A stretch of DNA of 6,904 nt, taken from Desulfuromonadaceae bacterium GWB2_53_15 (lineage in GTDB: Bacteria; Desulfobacterota; Desulfuromonadia; Geobacterales; Pseudopelobacteraceae). A program made the position numbers and the translations under genes. The stretch is taken from the NCBI GenBank assembly GCA_001824455.1, contig MHXL01000134.1, forward strand, positions 1 to 6,904, written 5' to 3'. Shown here in pieces: positions 1 through 4,908 of the stretch. Each line of letters begins with the position of its first letter. Position 1 is the stretch's first letter. The notes under the pieces are model-generated. The model was not told the origin of the DNA. It was given only the letters and a program-made list of their open reading frames with translations, and did no database searches.

Positions 1-1236
1 CATTGATGCCAGGGACTCCCTCCAACGCACCAGGGCCCGCGCCATGACATCACCGCCGGGTTGAGTCGGCATTGACGCCTGAGAGGTACGGTAAAGACCA
101 AAAGGATGGTCGTGACGCACGTCCCGTTCAATACCGCTGGCCCGGGCCGCAGGCCCTACCAGCCCCAAGGCAAGGGCATCCGCCCTGCTGACCCGGCCGA
201 TATTTTCGAAGCGGGCCAGCACTGACGGAGAGTTCCATAATAACTCCACCGCACCGGCATAGTCCCGTCGTAGACCCTCCAACCGTTTCAGCAGGTCGGC
301 CGCTTGCCCGGGTGAGCAGTCAAAGCCGGTTCCGCCAGGTCGCACCAGACCTCGACCAAAACGACTGCCGCACAGTACGGCGGTCATGTTGAGAAAATCT
401 CCCCTGATCCGGCCGCAGAACGACATCGTCGGCAGATAACCGACATCCCCTGCCAAAGCGCCCAGATCGCCGCAGTGATTGGCCAATCGTTCCAGCTCCA
501 GGGCAATGGCCCGTACAGCTTCAGCTTGAGGTGGTGGTTCCGACGCGGCCAGCCCTTCCCTGATCATGGCGTAGGCAGTGGCATGGCCGATGGTAGTGTC
601 GCCGGCCACAGTTTCCAGTTGCACCATGGTGGCGGGATGCGGACCGCCAGCCAGTGCCTGCTCCAGTCCGCGGTGCTGATAACCCAGGGCAATCTCCAGA
701 TGAAAGACCGTCTCTCCGTGGCACTGAAACCGGAAGTGTCCAGGCTCAATTATTCCGGCATGTACCGGTCCTACAGCTACCTCGTGGGTTTCAGTACCTT
801 CTATTTGGTAGAAATCACCACAACCGGGCAGGATCTCATCAAGCTTGGTGCGGCCCCAGGCATCGTGCCCGCGTCTCAATGAATGTTGATAGCGGACCGG
901 CTTGGACCAGGGGTGGCCATCCAGCGGAAGACCACATTGTTCGGCAATCTCTCGTTCGAACAGATGCGCCTCGGGGCACGTTGCCGCAATGCTCGGCAAC
1001 TGGTCCTCAGCCCACGAGCGCAACGCTCCCAACTGGGCATGGTTGCCGGCCAGAATGCACCATAAGCCGACACCCTCCCTGTCCGGCACTCCAAAATAGG
1101 CCACAATCCGCCACCCGGAGCCGGTCAGATCCACAATCTCCTGAAGGAAGCTTTCGAGCCCGACCTCCGGCACATCCTTCACCGGCAGGCTCTCCCCATT
1201 GCGAAAGGTTTTGATCATGCTGCCACTGCTACTCAT
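1..1236 (-). CDS. HyfG/HycE-like large subunit of an energy-converting hydrogenase-related (Ehr) complex, C-terminus cut off
   Basis: The frame is open with no stop for 412 codons and leaves the window at base 1. The ATG at 1236 overlaps the stop of the hyfF-like gene (ATGA) and has GGAGG seven bases upstream. Residues about 20-125 form a shortened 30-kDa (NuoC-like) domain with the FERE..E.CG...GHP signature at 93-109. From about 150 comes the 49-kDa/NiFe large-subunit fold: GPVH at 156-159, EPGHFRF at 164-170, and YQHRGLE at 186-192. Where group 4 hydrogenases have the nickel-binding RxCGxCxxxH motif, this protein has TVAGDTTIGH (209-218). Both cysteines are gone, while the glycine and histidine remain. 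The C-terminal CxxC region would lie outside the window; relatives usually run about 500-570 residues. It probably accepts or donates electrons through a neighbouring Fe-S small subunit on the cytoplasmic face. Family assignment is secure, hydrogenase activity is very unlikely, and the substrate is unknown. Confidence 0.9.
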   Translation of the reverse strand, partial: MSSSGSMIKTFRNGESLPVKDVPEVGLESFLQEIVDLTGSGWRIVAYFGVPDREGVGLWCILAGNHAQLGALRSWAEDQLPSIAATCPEAHLFEREIAEQCGLPLDGHPWSKPVRYQHSLRRGHDAWGRTKLDEILPGCGDFYQIEGTETHEVAVGPVHAGIIEPGHFRFQCHGETVFHLEIALGYQHRGLEQALAGGPHPATMVQLETVAGDTTIGHATAYAMIREGLAASEPPPQAEAVRAIALELERLANHCGDLGALAGDVGYLPTMSFCGRIRGDFLNMTAVLCGSRFGRGLVRPGGTGFDCSPGQAADLLKRLEGLRRDYAGAVELLWNSPSVLARFENIGRVSRADALALGLVGPAARASGIERDVRHDHPFGLYRTSQASMPTQPGGDVMARALVRWRESLASM

Positions 1237-2672
1237 CGGGACGCCTCCAGCAGAGCTGCTGCATCAGTTACAATCCGGTATAGCGGTTGTGGGAGCCAGA
1301 GCCCCAGCAGCGCGATGATCAGCAGCAGCACGAATGGCGGTCCAGCCAGCAGGGGGGTGTCGCGGTATTTAGTCCGTTCGCGGTTCTTGGGTGGTTCGCC
1401 AAGGACAACCGGCAGAACAGTGAACGACATGCCCATAAATGCGATCAGCAGCAACAGCACCATGAATGCGCCAACAACCGGCCGACCATTGGTGAAAGCG
1501 GCCGAGAAGATGGAAAACTCGCTGGCAAAAGGAAGAAAGGGTGGCGAGCCGGTCAGGGCTAAAAAACCGACCAGGAACAGGCCTCCGCTCCAGGGGGTTC
1601 GTCTGAGCGCCCCACGTGCCACATCCCGGTTTTTGGAAGCAAAGGCTCGATGAATGTTGCCGGCTGCCAGGAATAGAACACCCTTGGCCAGGCCGTTGCC
1701 GATAACGTGCAACATGGCGCCATACAAGGCTTTCCCTCCCAGCCCCAGGGCCAGAACGAACAGTCCCATATGTTCCACGCTGGAGTAGGCCAGCATGCGT
1801 TTGAAATCGGTCTGCCGCACCAGGAAGATCGCAGCGACGGCAATCGAGAACAGCCCCATGCCTATCAGGCAGGAGCGGTAAAAGTGCACATTTCCGGACG
1901 CCATGCAGATCTGATAGATACGGATCAAGCCCAGAAAACCGCAATTGGCCAACCCTCCGGCCAGCATGGCTCCCACCAGACCCGGCGCCTCCCCATAGGC
2001 ATCCGGCTTCCAGGTATGCATCGGGGCCAGCCCCATCTTGGCGCCATAGCCCACCAGCATAAAGACGAAGGCCGCATTGAGCCAGGCCACCGGCAGTTTA
2101 GGGGCGTAACCCTGGAGCGGTCCGAGCAGCAGCGAGGGTTCCAGCCCCGCTACGACCGTGGAATAGGCCAGAAAGAAGATGCCCAGGAGCGCCACGGCGA
2201 TTCCGATTGAACAGATCAGCATGTATTTCCAGGTGGCCTCAATGGAACGGGCGTTGCGGTTGAAATACACCAAGGGCGCCATGGAAAGTGTGGTGGTCTC
2301 GATAGCCAGCCAGAGGATTCCCAGATGGTGAGACACCACTGCCAGGGACATGGCGGAGAGACAGACCAGCATGCCCATGCAGAGCACCCGATTATTACGT
2401 TCCTGGCGGTATTGCAGATAGTTGACCGCATAGAAGGCGCACGCACAGAACAGTCCCCCGATCTCCAGCAGAAAAACCCGGCCGATGGCGTCCAGATGAA
2501 TCCAGCCCCCCCTGGATGGCGACAGCGGAAGGGCACAAAGCGCAGACACGATCAATAGGTGCAGGCAGGCCACCAGCGGCAGCACCCAGGGGCGCCTGTC
2601 ATTGGACGGAATTATCCAGGCCGCCAGGGCACCCAGCAGGGGAATGACGGTCAGCAGGGTGATGAGCAACAT
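1233..2672 (-). CDS. HyfF-like proton-translocating antiporter subunit
   Basis: This 479-residue, roughly 13-14-helix protein belongs to the Mrp antiporter/NuoL-NuoM-NuoN family and is closest to hydrogenase-4 component F. Residues matching the family's proton path are visible: Glu125 (helix 5, WLAIETTTLS), Lys212 (helix 7, GYGAKMGLAP), His219 in HTWKPDAYGEAP, Lys291 in the DFKRMLAYSSVEHMG segment, His322 and Lys330 (LAKGVLFLAAG), and Glu385 in GSPPF...ASEF. HyfF proteins typically have Glu at the last position, where NuoL has Lys. It lacks the long C-terminal lateral helix of NuoL. The start is an ATG with GGAGGT seven bases upstream; its A is the last base of the preceding stop codon, a 1-nt overlap that suggests translational coupling. 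Inferred role: ion pumping across the cytoplasmic membrane, driven by redox chemistry in the HyfG-like arm. It is the only antiporter subunit in the window. Confidence 0.93.
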   Translation of the reverse strand: MLLITLLTVIPLLGALAAWIIPSNDRRPWVLPLVACLHLLIVSALCALPLSPSRGGWIHLDAIGRVFLLEIGGLFCACAFYAVNYLQYRQERNNRVLCMGMLVCLSAMSLAVVSHHLGILWLAIETTTLSMAPLVYFNRNARSIEATWKYMLICSIGIAVALLGIFFLAYSTVVAGLEPSLLLGPLQGYAPKLPVAWLNAAFVFMLVGYGAKMGLAPMHTWKPDAYGEAPGLVGAMLAGGLANCGFLGLIRIYQICMASGNVHFYRSCLIGMGLFSIAVAAIFLVRQTDFKRMLAYSSVEHMGLFVLALGLGGKALYGAMLHVIGNGLAKGVLFLAAGNIHRAFASKNRDVARGALRRTPWSGGLFLVGFLALTGSPPFLPFASEFSIFSAAFTNGRPVVGAFMVLLLLIAFMGMSFTVLPVVLGEPPKNRERTKYRDTPLLAGPPFVLLLIIALLGLWLPQPLYRIVTDAAALLEASR

Positions 2673-3316
2673 CAGTCCACCTCCCGCAGGGCCGTCATGC
2701 GGCTGGTATCCATGGAAGAAAACTCCCGGCCGATCTGTTTGATGATGATCCCCATCACAAAGATACCGGCAATCAGATCCAGCAACGCTCCGGCCTCTAC
2801 CATCAGCGGCATTGATTCGGTCAGCAGCAGACCGAAGATAAAGATGCCATTCTCCAGCAACAGGTAACCGATCACCTGGTGGATAGCCTTGCGCCGACTG
2901 GCCAGGGCGATGAAACCGATCAGAATGGTAGCCAGGGCGGCCGGCACGGCCAGCAATCCCTGGTGGACCGGCGCCAACGGCAGCCGGGCAGCAAAGGCAA
3001 AGGCCACTACCGTTGCCAGCGCTCCGGCAATGATATTGCCGGTATAGCCAAGAAACGGCTCCATATGTTCACCGAAGTCCACCTTTTTCAAGGCGCCAAA
3101 CAGCAGCCAGGGGATACAGACCCCCTTGGCCAAAAGGACAAAAAGGGTGATGATCAGGATATGGCTGTGAAAGCTATGGATCATCAGGGGCAGCACTCCC
3201 AGCACGATGCCCTGCGTGGCAATGGCCCGGATGGCTACGCGGGTGCGATGCGTCCCCAGGATCAGAATATTGATCAGCAGGACAAGTACCAGCAGCTGGT
3301 CAGGGGCGGAATTCAT
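2672..3316 (-). CDS. HyfE-like membrane subunit (NuoK type)
   Basis: A 214-residue protein with about six or seven hydrophobic helices, the usual length for hydrogenase-4 component E. The family hallmark RRKAIHQVIGYLLLENGIF spans about 141-159; its Glu155 is the likely counterpart of the conserved membrane glutamate of NuoK. Further charged residues buried in membrane segments are Lys64 and Glu174/Asp180 (VEAGALLDLIAG). These probably link the quinone-site side of the complex to the antiporter subunit, as NuoK does in complex I. The ATG at 3316 follows the hyfC-like stop by 3 nt; its Shine-Dalgarno (GAGGTG) includes part of that stop codon, so the pair is almost certainly co-transcribed and coupled. 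The C-terminal tail (about 196-214) is polar and probably cytoplasmic. The family is confident; the role comes from homology only. Confidence 0.9.
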   Translation of the reverse strand: MNSAPDQLLVLVLLINILILGTHRTRVAIRAIATQGIVLGVLPLMIHSFHSHILIITLFVLLAKGVCIPWLLFGALKKVDFGEHMEPFLGYTGNIIAGALATVVAFAFAARLPLAPVHQGLLAVPAALATILIGFIALASRRKAIHQVIGYLLLENGIFIFGLLLTESMPLMVEAGALLDLIAGIFVMGIIIKQIGREFSSMDTSRMTALREVD

Positions 3317-3319
3317 GCG

Positions 3320-4228
3320 TCACCTCAGGACAAGGATCATGGCAAAGGCCGACAGGATACAGGCCGCCAGCAGCATCTGCGGCACACGCGTCAAGCGGAA
3401 CCGGGCCATACTCGATTCCACCACGCCAATGGCAACGGCCAAAAGCAACATTGAAGCAATGAAGACCAGCCAGTCAAGAAACGGGTTGGCCACCCTGAGC
3501 GGCAGGAGCACGTGCAGAAAAAAGCCCCCCAGGATAAATAGCTTGAGCGCCGCGCCGTACATGATCATGCCGAAGGCCGGACCACTGTGATCCAGCACCA
3601 GAACCTCGTGGATCATGGTCAGTTCCAGATGGGTGTTGGGGTCGTCAAAGGGGATCCGGCAGTTCTCCGCCAGGATAACGATAAACAGGCCGGCTACGAG
3701 CAGGATCAGGGCCGCGCCCGAGGTCATCCAGAGGGCTGTTGAAGAGTGGGTCAGAATGCCGGACAGCGATAGTGAACCGGAAAGACGGGAGAGTGTCAGC
3801 AGGGCGATGAAGACCGCCGGCTCGGCCAGGCAGGAGTAGGTCACTTCCCGGGCTGCGCCCATCCCCTCGAAGCTGGAGCCGGTATCCAGGGCTGCGATGG
3901 TGGTAAAGAAACGTGCCAGTGCCAGCAAATAGATGAACAGGATCATGTCGCCGTTAAAGCTGAGCGGCGGGGCATGGTTACCCAGCGGAACCAGCAGGGA
4001 GGCCACCAGAATTGCCGCCAGGGAGACCAACGGGCCAGCCCGGAAGACCCAGGTGGTGGTGCGGCTGAAGACCGTACTCTTGCGCAGCAGGCGAATCAAA
4101 TCGTAGTAGGGCTGAAACAGCGGTGCGCCGCTACGGCCGGCAAAAACGGCCTTGGTGCGGTTGATCACCCCGAACAGCAAGGGCGGCATAAGGGCGATCA
4201 GCACCAGATGGATCAGGATATCAGCCAC
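3320..4228 (-). CDS. HyfC/HycD-like membrane anchor subunit (NuoH type)
   Basis: A 302-residue, roughly eight-helix protein of the NuoH/HycD family, which anchors the soluble redox arm to the membrane. Family signatures seen: AGRSGAPLFQPYYDLIRLLRK around 30-50; Glu121, Glu128 and Glu136 in the segment holding GMGAAREVTYSCLAEP; ENCRIPFDDP at 188-197 followed by Glu202 and HEV at 207-209; and ESSMARFRLTR at 271-281. The acidic residues correspond in type to the E-channel linking the redox site to the proton path in complex I. The start is GTG, supported by AGGTGA six bases upstream and by the N-terminal alignment (MADILIHLVL, typical of the family); no in-frame ATG fits as well. It is the first gene of the operon: only 146 bp of non-coding DNA separate it from an unrelated nuclease gene, so no hyfB-like gene precedes it. 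Confidence 0.92.
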   Translation of the reverse strand: MADILIHLVLIALMPPLLFGVINRTKAVFAGRSGAPLFQPYYDLIRLLRKSTVFSRTTTWVFRAGPLVSLAAILVASLLVPLGNHAPPLSFNGDMILFIYLLALARFFTTIAALDTGSSFEGMGAAREVTYSCLAEPAVFIALLTLSRLSGSLSLSGILTHSSTALWMTSGAALILLVAGLFIVILAENCRIPFDDPNTHLELTMIHEVLVLDHSGPAFGMIMYGAALKLFILGGFFLHVLLPLRVANPFLDWLVFIASMLLLAVAIGVVESSMARFRLTRVPQMLLAACILSAFAMILVLR

Positions 4229-4234
4229 GTCTTT

Positions 4235-4240
4235 TCACCT
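4235..4240 (-). promoter_or_regulatory. Ribosome binding site for the GTG-started hyfC-like gene
   Basis: AGGTGA on the minus strand, six bases before GTG at 4228. It decides the start: the spacing is ideal for this GTG, and the protein from here begins like other HyfC/HycD subunits. Confidence 0.75.
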
Positions 4241-4272
4241 GAATGCACTTCCCTTCTCGCGGACTTATTCCA

Positions 4273-4295
4273 TGTCACTTTCAGGTTGACACTTT
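4273..4295. repeat. Short inverted repeat with nested direct repeat
   Basis: TGTCA and TGACA at 4273-4277 and 4287-4291 form a 5-bp inverted repeat with a 9-bp spacer. CACTTT also occurs twice in the same orientation, at 4276-4281 and 4290-4295, 14 bp apart. This could be an operator for a dimeric regulator upstream of the hyfC-like gene, or a remnant of a mobile-element end. Five-base arms are short enough to arise by chance, so this is a flag rather than a firm site. Confidence 0.35.
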
Positions 4296-4317
4296 GGGAT
4301 GGTAGGCTTCCAGCCCA

Positions 4318-4333
4318 CGCCCCAATAATGCCA
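4318..4333 (-). promoter_or_regulatory. Weak sigma-54-like promoter candidate
   Basis: On the minus strand TGGCATTATTGGGGCG has GG and GC separated by the 10 bases required for RpoN promoters. The -24 half (TGGCAT) is close to consensus, but the -12 half (GGGCG instead of TTGCW) is poor. It points toward the hyfC-like gene and would give a leader of roughly 80 nt. Low confidence. Confidence 0.15.
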
Positions 4334-4374
4334 TCTTGATTGCAATGTGGATTTAGCGGTTGAATGAAGCTTTT

Positions 4375-4908
4375 CTACCTCCGGCCATGGCTCTTTCTTC
4401 CCTGGCCCTTGAGGGCATGCCTGAACTCCCAGGGTGATTTGGGGTTGATATCGCGCCACAGCCCGGACCGTTTGGAGCGGGCCCGTTCCTCGGCACCGAT
4501 ATACTCGGAGGCATAGGCCCCCTGCAGATACTGCCGGTAGGCCCAGGCCAGCCCCTCGGCCACCATCTCGCGGTTGATGTCCCGGCCGGCGTAGCGGATG
4601 ACCGCCACCGAACGGTGGTACTGGTCGATATCAACAATCTCGGCCGCCACCTGCCTCCCCATAATCTTGTACATCAGGGTTCGCTTGGCGATCGCACCAA
4701 AGGGCTGCCCCGGCATGTCCGGCTTGGCGGTCTCAGGGGCATCAATGCCGTAAAGCCGCACCTTGAGCCGGCTCTCCTGGCGGGTAGCCAGCAGGACGGT
4801 GTCACCGTCGTAGACCGCCCGCACAACCCCTTCGATGGTGCGGGCCGCAAGGCAGTCAGCAGCGCACAGTATGGTCAGGAGGCTGGCGGCGAAGAGCGTT
4901 CGAATCAT
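4375..4908 (-). CDS. Exported thermonuclease (staphylococcal nuclease-like) protein
   Basis: A 177-residue protein. Residues 1 to about 21 look like a Sec signal peptide (MIRT, then a hydrophobic core, ending CLAA), so it probably acts in the periplasm or outside the cell. The SNase/OB-fold domain spans about 24-155. Its calcium and catalytic residues are all recognisable: YDGDTV with Asp34 and Asp36, Arg51, GIDAPE with Asp56 and Glu59, and Arg99 in DQYHRS. These match Asp19, Asp21, Arg35, Asp40, Glu43 and Arg87 of S. aureus nuclease, so the enzyme should be an active Ca2+-dependent DNA/RNA phosphodiesterase. GLWRD (149-153) and WEFRH (160-164) form the usual C-terminal end of bacterial members, followed by a basic tail. 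The ATG overlaps the stop of the U32 gene (ATGA) and has no strong Shine-Dalgarno, so translation is probably coupled. The natural substrate is unknown; nucleic-acid scavenging is a guess. Confidence 0.92.
   Translation of the reverse strand: MIRTLFAASLLTILCAADCLAARTIEGVVRAVYDGDTVLLATRQESRLKVRLYGIDAPETAKPDMPGQPFGAIAKRTLMYKIMGRQVAAEIVDIDQYHRSVAVIRYAGRDINREMVAEGLAWAYRQYLQGAYASEYIGAEERARSKRSGLWRDINPKSPWEFRHALKGQGRKSHGRR

Larger units (their letters stand above)
4229..4374. other. Intergenic region and probable promoter of the hyfCEFG-like operon
   Basis: This is the only non-coding gap in the window. It lies between the nuclease stop and the GTG start of the hyfC-like gene, is more AT-rich than its flanks, and must hold the end of the nuclease transcript and the start of the membrane-complex transcript, unless there is read-through. 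I see no rho-independent terminator: a short hairpin (4303-4317, about six pairs with a three-base loop) has no T-run after it. No convincing -35/-10 pair was found. It contains the inverted repeat at 4273-4291 and a weak sigma-54-like element at 4318-4333. It is the most likely place for a regulator site, but none can be named. Confidence 0.6.

Noticed and set aside
654..1214. 186-codon open frame on the plus strand, with smaller overlapping ones at 475-882 and 883-1065
   Set aside because: These are antisense to the HyfG-like gene, whose uninterrupted reading frame and family motifs explain this stretch; their proteins are low-complexity and Arg/Pro/Ser-rich.
1..1236. Broken or frameshifted large-subunit gene
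   Set aside because: Translating all 412 codons from 1236 to base 1 gives no stop and continuous family similarity; the cysteine losses are substitutions in an intact gene.
1707..2210. 167-codon plus-strand frame rich in Gln, His and Gly
   Set aside because: Antisense to the HyfF-like gene. The Gln/His-rich composition is the typical mirror of a Leu/Met-rich membrane protein.
2879..3454. 191-codon plus-strand frame
   Set aside because: Antisense across the HyfE-like/HyfC-like junction; Gln/Gly/His/Asp-rich shadow composition with no domain.
4265..4459. 64-codon minus-strand frame reaching into the intergenic gap
   Set aside because: Most of it is an out-of-frame reading of the nuclease 3' end; no ribosome site or domain supports it.
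4846..4908. Lipoprotein signal in the nuclease
   Set aside because: Cys15 and Cys19 are preceded by Leu and Asp instead of the small residue a lipobox needs; an ordinary Sec signal peptide fits better.
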